Assembly (NCBI RefSeq): GCF_035594125.1
Contig: NC_087152.1
Coordinates: 12,782,501 to 12,846,500 of the forward strand
DNA length: 64,000 nucleotides
Source of the DNA: Scylla paramamosain
Taxonomy: Eukaryota > Arthropoda > Malacostraca > Decapoda > Portunidae
Direction of reading: 5' to 3'
Shown: positions 39,781 to 50,822 of the stretch, piece by piece
Layout: the number at the start of each line of letters is the position of its first letter
Numbering within the stretch: the first letter of the stretch is position 1
Position numbers and translations under genes: made by a program
Notes under the pieces: generated by a model
The model's database searches: none
The model's input: the letters and a program-made list of their open reading frames with translations, nothing else
Told to the model about the DNA's origin: nothing

Positions 39781-39985
39781 ATTGCATACCTACTTCTGTC
39801 CCGCGGCCGCCGGCAAAACTCAACTAAAAATTTTTCATTCCCTCACTTCCTGGAGCAATATCAAGGATCAAGCAAACATTTCGTCGGCCCCGTCATCGAG
39901 ACACTGACCTTCGCAATGCCTGCCTTGACCCTGTTTGGGGCAGCAACAGGGCGCACCAAGCAAACTCCCAGCAAACGTTCCTACG
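39781..39985 (+). CDS. Candidate exon with strong donor site
   Basis: The frame is open from a TAG at 39778-39780 to a strong donor, CTACG|GTGAGT, after 39985. It encodes a compositionally ordinary peptide that includes HFLEQYQGSS, HFVGPVIETLTFAMPAL and GRTKQTPSKRSYG. The pyrimidine tract at 39831-39851 could serve an internal acceptor, or translation could start at the ATG at 39916 (G at -3). I do not recognise a family. The segment lies between a CA microsatellite and AT-rich unique sequence. Confidence 0.2.
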
Positions 39986-41537
39986 GTGAGTTCAGAATCC
40001 AAATGTTTCTCTTTTCCCATTTGATCTCTTTGTAAATACATTGCTGATGCATCAGTCTGCCGTTTACTTTTTGACGCGGTAATAAAAATAACTATTTTCT
40101 AGTTACGTACGTCTTTCATCTTAGCCAGAAGCTGCACTCTATTTACCTCTGACCGCATCCCATCGTGCTTTCTTTCCTTTTCTATGCAGTCAATGCCTCT
40201 CCGCACAAGAAGAGTTTCCTCCGTTTATTTCACAACAATGGACGTATCCGCCGTCCATCGGAAGCCTGCACCTGAAGCCTGGACGAGCCACGGAACAACA
40301 TAACTGATTGGCTGTCGATAGGCGCAGCTCTCCAGTGACAGAAAGGCCTCGGTATCGTTTTTTTCTCTCTCTTTTCTTAGTTTTATACTATTGTATTTGT
40401 ATAAAATGTGATCAAATAATCGCGAAAAAAGCGGTAAGGATGACATACGGACTATGTAACTATTAGTTACTCTACCTGTGACGACACTGGGTCAGCAAAC
40501 AACAGGAAGTACAGTGCAACAGGTAGCACGTGTATTCCTTCATTATGCGATTACATTTGTCTCAATTACATGGCTTGTTTATTATGAGACTTGTCTGACA
40601 CACACACACACATACACGCGCGCGCGATATTACATTTATCCTAAATATAAATGCAAGGTCTCGACAAAATTCTTAAGGTCTTTATGCTACTGGAAGGCTC
40701 TGCTTCTTACTAGGACATCACCTTGTTACAAAGCCCCTGCAGGTTTCAGGTCTGAGCCTCACATGGATGGAGTATAGTCTTTCCCCTTTAAGTAAAAAAT
40801 AAGAACAATAAAAAAAATGAACAAGCTGACATAAAACAGTATAAATAAATAGAGGAATAAATCTTAGCGAATTCTGTAAAAACTATGAGTGAAAAACAAA
40901 CGAATGTCAGAGCGGAATGTTGTATATTGCGCCTCAACGCAGAAATAAAACATTTAAACGCTCCCCACATGTAATGTTAAAAAGACGCCACATTTTCCCT
41001 CAGGCTCCCCACGCCCAATTGTGCCACACGACCCTCTCCGGGATAGAAGCAATATTTCCCTTTTTTTTTTTTTCTTTTTTACTTTAGTGCAGCAAGTTTT
41101 CAGAATTCAGTAACCGCATTATTTTTATACAACAATATTTCCTCTTTAAAAGAAAATTCTCTGTGGTTGCTGCGGTTGTTCCTCGCACGTACAGTTGCCT
41201 CCAGTAATGATGTCACAGAGAGCAGTGAGTCTGACGCCTATAAATCGAGTGTAAAGTAATAAATGTAGATGTGATAGATGGAGGAAGCTGTCAGACACTT
41301 CCTTTTTGTCCGAGGCATTTTGTAGAGTGTGATATTAATACTTGAGGCGACTGTGCAGCACGGGAATAACGCGGCTGTTGTTGTGCTGCCTGTCGACGGA
41401 TTGGATTCACCTTCAAGTAACAACGGTGCGTTTATAAAGGTTTACAATTTTACCTTCGGTGTTTCAACCAACATTCATTGTTTCAACCAGAATATGATAT
41501 AGAGAATAGGAAGAATTATAGGTCACAATGAATTATC
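39986..41537. other. AT-rich unique sequence after the candidate exon
   Basis: Holds a short CACACATACACGCGCGCGC run (40600) and a TATAAAT at 41237. No gene seen. Confidence 0.4.
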
Positions 41538-42010
41538 GATAAAGGTTAACAGTTTTCTTTCCAGTTATTTCAAGTAGAGCACAATCGAAAGTTATAAATA
41601 TCAGCCTTGAATATTTTATTTCAAGACCTTCAACTTGAGAAAGAATTATATTTGAAAAGTTCTAGCACGATTCATTTATTGTTATTCTAGGTAGAAAATA
41701 CATTATATTGAAGGGTTTTCAGCTAAAGCAAAAAAATAAATAAAATAAAATAAAATAAAATAAAATAAAATAAAATAAATAAATGAATAAATAAAAATAG
41801 ATAAATAAATAAATAAATAAATAAAATAAAAAATCTACCGGAAGAGTTTTAAATGTTACCTTTGAATCTATTTTTCTTAAATGCTGCAACTAGAGTGGAA
41901 AATTTTACAGGAAGAGTTCAAAATATCAGCTTCCAATGTATTATTTTATTTTCGGGTACTCAAGGAAAAATAAGAGAAGTGAATGGAAAAATTGTACCAG
42001 CTTCGGATGC
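41538..42010 (+). repeat. Degenerate ~70-bp repeat with AAATA/AAAT expansion
   Basis: GAAxAGTTxxAAATxTCAGC-like words recur near 41538, 41588, 41655, 41715, 41841 and 41912, each followed by ATTTTATTTTC. A (TAAAA)n then (AAAT)n run fills 41737-41832. Confidence 0.6.
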
Positions 42011-42069
42011 GCCACTCTTAAAAAATAATGTTACCCTTGTCATTCGGGTTACAGATTGGCCAAAAAAAA

Positions 42070-42292
<223 letters not shown>

Positions 42293-42348
42293 AAGAAAAA
42301 GAAAAAATGAGAAAAAAGGTGATTCATGTCTATCATATTCTCTTTCGT

Positions 42349-42543
42349 TTAACCCTTTGTCTACCATTTGGCACATCTTTAATTGCTGACCACTTTGAAA
42401 CATCTATTCTTATTCTACAGCCACCTTCAAACATTATACTGGCCAGAAACTGCAAAATCTATTCTTTCTTGTAGATGCTCATAAAGATCCAATACCTTGC
42501 TTTTAGTACTATGAACTGCTGCATATCGTAATGAAAGGGTTAA
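42349..42543 (+). mobile_element. Family B TTAA-flanked MITE, 195 bp, best copy
   Basis: Both TTAA edges are intact. The left end is TTAACCCTTTGTCTACC and the right end CATATCGTAATGAAAGGGTTAA in part. The tips are inverted repeats of each other. There is no coding capacity, so movement would have depended on a transposase supplied elsewhere. Confidence 0.78.
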
Positions 42544-43106
42544 ATGGTCACAACGTATTATATTCTTGATGCTCTACACGTTTTATTTTGGAAAGGGGAA
42601 AAAAAAGTAAAGACAATTCCTATCACTGCAGGATCCGTCAGACGAGTGCGCCTCTTGCCATCAGTTCACCAGTACCTTCACTCATTCATCTCTCGTGGTG
42701 GCTAAATATGGGACTCGACGCTTGTTTCTCTTTTTTTCTCTTCCTATGAGCTATTTCAGAAGGGAGAGCACCTGGACACCTGCGAAATTAAATTGGCGAC
42801 CTGATTTGGAGTTCGTATCAATTTAATGTTTTTGAGAGTGGCAGATGCGCACATTTTATTTATTTATTTTTTTTTATCAATTTTTGTAACCTTTGGCAAT
42901 CTCCTTGACACATAAAAAGGGAGAGAAAAGCCTCGTCCTTTACCTGACGCGTGCATGACGGCGAGAACATAAAACAAATTCCTGCACGAGTCACACCATC
43001 AGGTAGTGTCCCTGGTCCACGGACACCACCAGGGACACGAACTTTTTTTTCCCCCTTTTTCATTTCTATTGTTATCACTGACATCATTACATTTCCTGAA
43101 TCAAAA
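42544..43106. other. Unique sequence
   Basis: GTGTCCCTGGTCCACGGACA at 43007 and CACCAGGGACAC at 43025 form an imperfect inverted repeat. No gene seen. Confidence 0.45.
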
Positions 43107-43325
43107 AAAAAAAAAAAAAAAAAAAAGCACACAAGCTATTTTCTATATTAAATGACCCAAACTACTAAAAGAAAAATAAGTAAATAATTCATCTATCCCA
43201 AATACTACTACTACCTGCAAAAAAAAAAAAAAAAAGCACACAGGCTATTTTCTATATTAAATGGCACAAACTACTTAAAAAAAAAAAAAAAAATCACATT
43301 CAACTACCCGAAATACTACTACGTG
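43107..43325 (+). repeat. Two-copy ~110-bp tandem duplication with poly-A
   Basis: Poly-A then GCACACA(A/G)GCTATTTTC, TATATTAAATG and CAAACTACTxAAA, then CCxAAATACTACTAC, occurs twice with few mismatches. The shared poly-A edges suggest duplication of a retroposed tail or replication slippage. Confidence 0.85.
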
Positions 43326-43442
43326 CATATTCGTGTAGCTCACCAATGCGTCAGTCAGTCAGTCAGTCAGTCAGTCAGCCTGCGTATCTGTTCCACTCTC
43401 TCTCCCTTTATCTCTCTCTACATATGTAACAGTCCCCGCTCG

Positions 43443-43446
<4 letters not shown>

Positions 43447-43487
<41 letters not shown>
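43447..43487 (+). repeat. (CA)n, ~41 bp
   Basis: Preceded at 43350-43378 by a (CAGT)n run. Confidence 0.97.
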
Positions 43488-43490
<3 letters not shown>

Positions 43491-43900
43491 TCACTAATGA
43501 TCCTTTTGTTTATAGGGGAGCTCTGTTAATTACTCAAGAACATCACGGCTCGATTAATAATTTTTTTCACTTTCTACCTTTGACGTAGGAAAGGTAAGAG
43601 CCCACCTGCATTTTTCCTTCGTCGTCTTGTAAGGCTGAAGGGGACTGAAGGGGAGGGGAGGGGAGTGTAGAGAAATAAAGAACGGCGGATGAAGGACGGT
43701 ACCAGGAAAGAAATGACTTAAAACTGTTGTTCTAATGAGGAGGACAATTAGGCAGAGAGGGATGAGGGAATGGATGGATAGATAGATAGATGGACGGATG
43801 GAAGGGTTGTAGAGTGTAAGGAACAGAGAGGGAGAGGGAGACAGAGACAGAGACAAACACACAAACACAGAACGAAAGAACCCAAGTCAGACCGAAACCC

Positions 43901-43902
<2 letters not shown>

Positions 43903-43943
<41 letters not shown>
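43903..43943 (+). repeat. (CA)n, ~41 bp
   Basis: Preceded by GACAGA and GATAGATA cryptic repeats (43770-43860). Confidence 0.96.
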
Positions 43944-43946
<3 letters not shown>

Positions 43947-44765
43947 AAGTATAGGATCAGGACACAATACGACACGAAATTAAGGTGAGGGGTGAAGGCA
44001 GCGGGTGTTACATAATATATATAGGTACCCGTGCACTGCGGCGGCGGGGGTGGTAGCTTCTGCTCCTTCAGTATTGCCCTCATTAACTCACAGGGGGAGG
44101 GAGGAAGAGAAAGAGAGAGAGAGAGAAAGAAAGGGTGGGGGGGACAGCCAACCGGTAGCATTCCTATAGCTGGTGAGCTCCTAGTCTTACCTGGACTCAA
44201 TTACCTGTAATCTTTCCGTAACTATATCCTGGCATGTCAAAGCTGCGTTACCTGGATGATCTGTGTTGGGTTGGTACTGTACACTTGCATGCTAGATTGT
44301 GTGCTTGTTTGTCTAGTTTTTGTTTAGGTACTTGTTTGATCTATGTAGGTACTGCAATTGTATGCTCGCGGACCTTTCTTTACCTACTTGCTTTATCTAC
44401 GTGGGTAATGTTCCTGTATGCTAAACTGTATGTATGTTTTATGGTGCAATGTTTAGGGGATTGCTTTATCTGTGTAGCTGCTTGTATGCTAGTGTGTGTG
44501 TGTGAGTGTATGTGTATGTTTGCCTGTTTCTCTTTGGGTAGCTAGCTGTTTTGTATGCGTAGGTAATCTTCTTGTGTGATAAACGGTATTATGCATGTTT
44601 GCCATTCTGTTTGGTGTATTGATTGGTTGGCTCTTATCTGTTCTGTTTAGCTGTCTTGTTTGTTTGATTGGTTATCTGTTTGTTTCTCTGTCTGTATGTC
44701 CGGCTGTCTGTTAGGTTGTCTCGTTATGTTTGGCTGAATATTGTCCTGTCTCACCCTGCGTTTTA
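43944..44765. other. Unique sequence with a GT-rich cryptic repeat
   Basis: 44230-44620 has repeated TATGCTxxxxTGTxTGxTTG and CTATGTAGGTA words at roughly 90-100 bp spacing (ACTTGTTTGATCTATGTAGG, ACTTGCTTTATCTACGTGGG), a weak degenerate array. The 103-codon frame there is repeat-derived. Confidence 0.5.
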
Positions 44766-44791
44766 TAATAATGTTAGTAATAATAATAATG

Positions 44792-44828
<37 letters not shown>
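44766..44828 (+). repeat. (AAT)n
   Basis: AAT units with one GTT and one GAT variant. Confidence 0.95.
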
Positions 44829-44829
<1 letters not shown>

Positions 44830-44948
44830 CGTTGTATTTGGTATAGGCAGCTCGAAAGCGAAAATATACAAGCATACCTGACGTGTTAATACAATTGGGT
44901 GCTGCGTGTGTGGGTATATTTGTATATTTGTTCATCTGTCTCTGCCTT

Positions 44949-44950
<2 letters not shown>

Positions 44951-45009
<59 letters not shown>
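44951..45009 (+). repeat. (TC)n, ~59 bp
   Basis: Pure TC. Confidence 0.97.
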
Positions 45010-45010
<1 letters not shown>

Positions 45011-45248
45011 AGCCCATCAAAAACACTAGCACAAGGAGATAAATATCAGAATCACACAAGCATTATGCAACAAACGTATCAGCGGAGGCAAGCCAAAACC
45101 ACGGCGGAGTTCAAACAGTCCGAAGGTAAATAAATTCTCACACGAGGGAATGTTTTTGAGAGTTTTCAGAGCGAGACAGACAAAAAACTTTTCCGGGTCG
45201 CTGACAAACACAAACACGCCTTTCCTTCCCAAGCTCGCGTCTGTCTGT

Positions 45249-45251
<3 letters not shown>

Positions 45252-45335
<84 letters not shown>

Positions 45336-45471
45336 TGTCTGTTTGTTTCTCTCTTGAAGGTGGAAAGAAGTGGGTAGAAGTATCACAGCTGTGCCACATT
45401 CTTATCTGCTACATTTTTACTGCAGTCTTCAGTGTATTCTTGGTGTTCTGCTCTTTAATGACTGTGTGATT

Positions 45472-45507
<36 letters not shown>
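45252..45507 (+). repeat. (GT)n 45252-45334 and 45476-45507
   Basis: An 83-bp and a 32-bp GT tract separated by about 140 bp of unique sequence. Confidence 0.96.
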
Positions 45508-45508
<1 letters not shown>

Positions 45509-45599
45509 GGGGTGTTGTCATGTGGGGAAGAGTTGCTGTGTTCTCGTGTTACAAGTTACTTCCATCTTCTCATCTTAGTGTATTGTCTACATGTCATAA

Positions 45600-46440
45600 A
45601 ATGTCGTTCACCTCACCTCCCCGTCAGGGTATCATATTTTTTCATGGTTTCCTCCTTGTATTTTTATTTTCTTCTTACCCCTTCCCCTTCCCACCCTCTA
45701 TCTCTCTCTCTCTTTCCCTTTCACAACATGTTCTTGCTCTTTTCTTTACGGGCTCCTTACATTTCTTTATTCCTCGCTTTTCTTCTCACTACACACTCTT
45801 GTTTTTTTTCCTTGGTGTCTTTCCATTTTTTTTTTCCTTCCTACCTCTATTTCCGTTTTTCAACATGGTCCTGGTTTTTCCCTTCCCTTGTTCCTCCCTC
45901 CTTTTTTATTCTCTTCTTCATCTTTCTTTTTTATTTACAAGTGCTTACTCTTTCTTTATTCTATCCTGCCGTTTTTCCTCTCCCTGTCTTTCCTCCTCCA
46001 CATGTTTTTGCTGTTTCTTTACATCCTCCTTCAAACTTTTCTTTCTCCCTCTTTCTTTCCTTTTCTCTACACGTTCTTGATTTTTCTTGAAGCCTTCCTT
46101 CCATTAATTTTTCCTTTTCTTTCCTCTTTTGCTTTTTTTATACGCTTTCCTTTCACTTTTACTTTTATTTTAGTTTCGCTTTCTTCCGAATACACTTCCT
46201 CACTACTTTTTTTTTTCTTTTTGCTTTCACCTTCTTTCCTTCTGAGATTTACTGACCCCTCTCCTTTGCTGGTCTCCCTTCGCCTTGCCTCAGTTTGCCT
46301 TGGTTTCCCTTGCCTTGCCTTGCCTTGCCTTGCCTACCTCTATGTATCATTTCCCCCTCACACTTCTCCCTGAGCCACTCTCCCTTTCAACATTCACTTC
46401 TCTACCTTACGTACTCGTACCTTCGCCTTTTACCATTTCG
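45600..46440 (+). repeat. Pyrimidine-rich degenerate repeat
   Basis: Long C/T-rich stretch with loosely recurring TTTCTTTATTC, TTTTTCCTTCC and CTCACTAC words and a CCTTGCCTTGCC run at 46310. It produces long Phe/Leu/Ser frames in all plus-strand phases; these are composition effects. Confidence 0.6.
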
Positions 46441-46451
46441 TTCTTTACACT

Positions 46452-46452
46452 C

Positions 46453-46501
<49 letters not shown>

Positions 46502-46568
46502 ATACTGATAAATCTAGCTTTGTTCTCCATTTTGTGATGATTTTAAAGTAAGAGAAATCGCATTGAGA

Positions 46569-46660
<92 letters not shown>
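46452..46660. repeat. (TC)n 46452-46498 facing (GA)n 46573-46660
   Basis: Complementary tracts with a 74-bp spacer, the same arrangement as at 16234-16465 but in reverse order. Confidence 0.95.
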
Positions 46661-46663
<3 letters not shown>

Positions 46664-46810
46664 GGTAATCTTATAAGTAATTACTGCACGCGCCCTAACA
46701 AGCGATCGATATGAATTAAGTATATTTACGTACGTGTAACTAAGTAATTCATATGTTTTACTCCATGATTTTGTGCTCTCCAAGTTAATGCTTAGATTCA
46801 GTTAATTTGT

Positions 46811-47230
46811 AGTTGGCGTAAGTTACTCCTCTTAATGTTTGTGTTCGCTTGTGTGGCTTTCCCTTTCCTCCCTTCTCCCTTTCTCGTTTTCTATATCTTT
46901 ATTTCTTCAGTTAGTTGTTTAATTTTCTTTTTTTTTATATATATATATATATATATATTTTCTGTTCGCTCGTGTGGTCTTTCTTCTTTCTTCATTTTCT
47001 CGTTTTTCCCTCTTTCGTTTCCTTCTTGCATGTGTTTTTAAGTTACTCATTTTTTGTTTTATCTATATTTGTGCTCCCGTTAGTGTGGTTTTCTTTTTTT
47101 CCCTCCCTTTCACGTTTTTTTTCTTGTTTCCATGTTTCAATAATTGTTTGAGTTACTTTTTTTCATATTCGTGTGTACGTGTGTGGTTTTTCTTCTCTCC
47201 TCTCTTCCTCCCTTTCTGATCTCCTTTTTC
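46811..47230 (+). repeat. T-rich ~110-bp satellite, 4 units
   Basis: (C/T)GTGTGGTxTTTCTT recurs near 46851, 46972, 47083 and 47181, each preceded by GTTxACT and (T/C)TCGC and followed by CCTCCCTTTC/TCGTTTTxC. A (TA)11 run interrupts the first unit at 46937-46959. Confidence 0.75.
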
Positions 47231-47727
47231 TTCTTCCATCCTTTAGTATTTCATTACTTTCTACTATCAGCACCTCTTTTCAAGTAGATATGCTGATCAT
47301 TTCATTCAATTCACAGACACAATTGGTTTAAGCTACTTTTTTTTTATTATGGACAATTTTTGAAACTAGAAGTGGCGGAACACACGAAAAGGAGGAGGAG
47401 GAGGAGGAGGAGGAGGAGGAGGAGGAGGAGGAGGAGAAGGAAGTGGAAGAGGATAAGATAGGTGACGCAGATAAGGTTTAATTTAAATTTTATTTGATTT
47501 TATTTGTTTTGGCCTTAATACATTACAATATGAATATTATTAATTTGATAAGTATTTGTAAGTATGTTCCATTGAGATAAATCTAATTTTTGCAGTGGAG
47601 GAGGAGGAGGAGGAGAAGTAATCATGTCATACAACACAAAAAATTTCAAACAAGAAAACAAAATCTGGCAACCGCCTCCACCTATCACACCCCTGCTTCC
47701 TCTTGGCCATTGTGGAACTCAAAGCAA
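47231..47727. other. AT-rich unique sequence around GAG runs
   Basis: No gene seen; TTTGATTTTATTTG-type words at 47488-47510. Confidence 0.4.
47389..47436 (+). repeat. (GAG)n
   Basis: About 15 GAG units; a smaller (GAG)6 recurs at 47598-47616. Confidence 0.95.
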
Positions 47728-47812
47728 AGTGGTTCATTAGTCCATATATAGACTCTACTTCGTTCTCTAGACACGAAACTCAGTGGATCTCGTGACATCA
47801 CTACCTGGGTCA
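47728..47812 (+). repeat. Interspersed repeat family C, copy 2
   Basis: Reads GTGGTTCATTAGTCCATA, ACGAAACTCAGTGGATCTCG, then TGACATCACTACCTGGG. It matches the copy at 29603 in order and spacing. A weaker resemblance exists at 49222-49290 (CTCATTAGTTCCATAAAAGA). Confidence 0.45.
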
Positions 47813-47944
47813 ACTGTGCGTGGCTGGGTTTGATGTGATGAGTGGGCACAGCTAAGTGGGAATGGAGGTATGAGGAAAGCTAGGACAAGTGGATGGTGTT
47901 TGTGCGTGTGGGTGACTGAGTGTGAGTATATGTGCGTGTAAGTA

Positions 47945-47945
<1 letters not shown>

Positions 47946-48022
<77 letters not shown>
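47946..48022 (+). repeat. (GT)n, ~77 bp
   Basis: Lies immediately downstream (minus-strand sense) of the candidate exon at 48052-48306. Confidence 0.97.
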
Positions 48023-48023
<1 letters not shown>

Positions 48024-48051
48024 TTGATCACTCGTGGCCGGCACTTGTTAC

Positions 48052-48306
48052 CCTCCCATACAGAGCTCAGCCGGCCGAGGTTAGCCGCTCCGTCCTCTGC
48101 TGCTATGGCGCTCGAGGGATCTTTTAGCGCCTGAAGGTCCACGCTCACGGCATCCGATGGCTTGTCGTTCATTACTTCCGTTCAAACAAACTCTTCCTAC
48201 ATGACCGCCACTCCTGCTCCTCGTCTGATGCGGGGCCATACACGCCAACCCCACCGCCACACTCACCTTCTTCGACCAGCTGCTCATTCACCTCTTCATT
48301 CTCCAT
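48052..48306 (-). CDS. Candidate first coding exon(s) in a CpG-rich island, minus strand
   Basis: On the minus strand an ATG at 48306 in strong context (AAGATGG) begins MENEEVNEQLVEEG. After codon 13 plus one base there is a perfect donor, AAG|GTGAGT, at 48267/48266, so this may be a short first coding exon. Without splicing, the frame runs 44 codons to a TAA whose last base is the first base of another ATG (48172). That second frame reads MNDKPSDAVSVDLQALKDP and continues about 40 codons to a possible donor (AGG|GTAACA at 48052/48051). A one-base difference would fuse the two frames. Codon choice is GC3-rich and unlike the surrounding simple repeats. I do not recognise the family. A CA/GT microsatellite follows downstream. 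Confidence 0.27.
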
Positions 48307-48945
48307 CTTAACCTTCTCCTCTTCCTTTCTTTTCTACTATTTATCCTCCATCTCCTTCAGTTCCTTCACCTCCTCCTGCATCACCGCCTCGCTCTCATCT
48401 TTTTTTCGCACAGTCTTTGTCTTGTTTTTGCATGATTGAGTTGAAAGACGAGCACTTAACTGGCTGGAGGATCGCAAAGAAGTAGGAGGACATTATCTTC
48501 TTTGTTCGGTCTGCGCGTCACTCACTCACTGGCTACTTCGCAGGAATGCTCAAAAATTTCAATATAGTGAGAGCTGACGTTTCTTGACAGGTCGCAGAAG
48601 CGAGCACGCATATAATATTAAAAGAATCATTTAAAAGGAATCCGTCAGTGGTAAGGGCAAGTGTATGTATGTATGTATGTACCTGTTCCAATATGTTCCC
48701 TAACGTTATGAATTTAATGTATCCATCCTCAATTCTAGACCAAGTGGGGAGCCTCCATCTTCAACCTTATTACCAAAGCATTGCACAGTACTGAGTGAAG
48801 AAAGACAGGAAAACATGGCTACTTACAGACTTTCACCCTCCTGCTGCAGAGTGACAGATAATGAAGGTGACTAAGGAGCTCCCCGTGTTCGGAAGCGAGG
48901 ACCTTACAATATAGACCAACTAGGGTTACGAGCGAGAAATTACCG

Positions 48946-48951
<6 letters not shown>
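48307..48951. other. Unique sequence upstream (minus sense) of the candidate exon
   Basis: 48290-48410 is C/T-rich on the plus strand, that is purine-rich 5' to the candidate minus-strand ATG. (TATG)4 at 48665-48681. Confidence 0.4.

Positions 48952-49019
<68 letters not shown>
48952..49019 (+). repeat. (GA)n, ~68 bp
   Basis: Pure GA. Confidence 0.97.
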
Positions 49020-49023
<4 letters not shown>

Positions 49024-49395
49024 CTGAGTAATTGTCTCTTGGAAAGATAACCAGCTATATGTATCTGTATCTTGGTATGTTCTCAGCAAAGATACATCAG
49101 GACAGTGGATGGCTTAGTGCTGAATGATGATACACAGATGAGTAATGGTTGGAGAACTTTTATCTACACACCAATAGTTTTGTGATCTGCAGAGGAACAG
49201 CTCCCAAGACACTCATGGACCCATTACGACAGAAAGCGCTCATTAGTTCCATAAAAGACCCACTGGTGAGGAGTAAAGACCTGCAATGACGACTCACATG
49301 ACACCTATCAATGTATCTCCTTTTTGATTTGCACACCATGATGCATCTGAGTCTTCGTAACGCTCTGTATTCTTACACGCTCCTCTTTCCTCTCA

Positions 49396-49683
49396 TTAAC
49401 CCTTTCAATGCTAGTCAGTCTTTCCTTTCATTCACAACTTTTCAGACATTTGTTAATACTGTAGTCTCTTAACCCTTTCAATGCTGTATGACATGTTTCC
49501 TTATTCACAAACCACACTGAGGCTTTTTCTTATTGTTCTGCAGCCACTTCTGATCATCACACTGACTAAAGGCTGGACAATCTGCTCTTTTCGTTCCCTT
49601 TCCTCTCTAACAGGTGCTCTAAAAGAATCTATACAGAGCCTCCAGTGTTGTGCATTATTACATATCGCAGTGAAAGGGCTAAA
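49396..49683 (+). mobile_element. Family B MITE with a duplicated left end
   Basis: TTAACCCTTTCAATGCT occurs at 49396 and again at 49469, each followed by similar left-arm sequence (TTTCC, TTCACAA). The full element then continues through GTTCTGCAGCCACTTCTGAT to CATATCGCAGTGAAAGGGC, where the right TTAA has become CTAA. Confidence 0.72.
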
Positions 49684-49816
49684 TACATACTTCTGTAGCT
49701 CAGCAAGGAAGAAATTAACCTTATATTCTCTTTTTCTTTATGTCCATTCAAACAACTTACGTATTCCAGTGGTCTCGGTGGCAACAAAAGACCACCATAG
49801 CAGTTATAGAGTTCAG

Positions 49817-49989
49817 AATATTTTTAGAGGTCAGGGGGATGATTAAGAACGTCCTCAGAGGTGTTAATGAGGCATAATTATGACTAAATTATCGTCAGAA
49901 TTACGAAAAGATTTTAGAACCTCAGTAAACTCTCCCTAAATATGTTAAAGGTAGTCGAGATAAGGCGCCGAAACGTTTGGGAATGCGGA
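49817..49989 (+). mobile_element. Family A element, right part best preserved
   Basis: The right half is the cleanest in the window: CCTCAGTAAACTC, GTAGTCGAGATAAGGCGCC and GAAACGTTTGGGAATGCGG. The left half is eroded. Confidence 0.65.
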
Positions 49990-50764
49990 CCCCACTATCA
50001 CCTTCACCTCAGTGTCTTCGTGATAGAGACGTGGAGGGAAGCGCAATGAGACATACGTGTTCTTGGTCCCAGTGTGGCTCCTGGCAACATGTAGGGCAAG
50101 GCAAGAGAGGCGGGACTAATGAAAGGCCAGGAGATCAGTGTCCCCGCTGTCCCCTCGCCGACTGTCACATCAAGGCGGAAATAGAGTCATGTTGCCTCTA
50201 TAATTACTGTGTCGCTGGCTGCCGCGCACAACATATTACTCGTGTCCGCAAAGCCAAGTTGAGGAGTGTCTGATGCACCGCGACAGCTGAGGCCTCGAGT
50301 GCCCTCCTGTCCGCGGCTGTCCGTCACGCCACTCATTACTGCAGTCTAGGGTTTGAAAGCTCGCTTGTGATCTCCTGCAACATTCACAAGATGCAGGCCG
50401 CTGTTCCAGGCTGATATATCACAGTAGCTGCATTTAGTATTTCCATGCCGTGTTCTGCTCTGTGTATTTCGAAACAAAGCGATGTCGTGTTTCTCCGCGT
50501 GATAAACATGTTACGCTGAAGCTGTACTAGAAATGATTTGTCCGATGTGGTAATAAACATGTAACCGGTTTTTATGGAAATTGTTTTAAAAAATGTCTGT
50601 CAATTAAACTGATAATGACAGAGTAGCTGGTTTGACCTTTACATGAACGTACCTATGACCTAAAACAATTGCGCTACTCAAAAAAATACTGATCCATTCT
50701 ATTTGTTCTGCTTCCACAGAGTTTGCATGAGCATTATCATTTTCAGGACTCGAGGCGTGAATAT

Positions 50765-50765
<1 letters not shown>
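49990..50765. other. GC-moderate then AT-rich unique sequence
   Basis: A 98-codon frame at 49977-50273 starts at a family A end and is Cys-rich (CPRCPLADCH, CCLYNYCVAGC) but matches no finger pattern I can define. Confidence 0.35.

Positions 50766-50821
<56 letters not shown>
50766..50821 (+). repeat. (CA)n, ~56 bp
   Basis: Pure CA. Confidence 0.97.

Positions 50822-50822
<1 letters not shown>

Noticed and set aside
41230..41250. CCTATAAATCG as a possible TATA box
   Set aside because: No exon, initiator or CpG patch lies downstream at a useful distance; AT-rich DNA gives such matches often.
45370..46090. Plus-strand frames of 206 and 236 codons
   Set aside because: They start in a GT microsatellite and continue through pyrimidine-rich degenerate repeats, giving Phe/Leu/Ser/Pro strings in every phase.
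49977..50273. Cys-rich 98-codon frame
   Set aside because: Cys spacing fits no zinc-binding or disulfide family I can define, and the start lies in a transposable element end.
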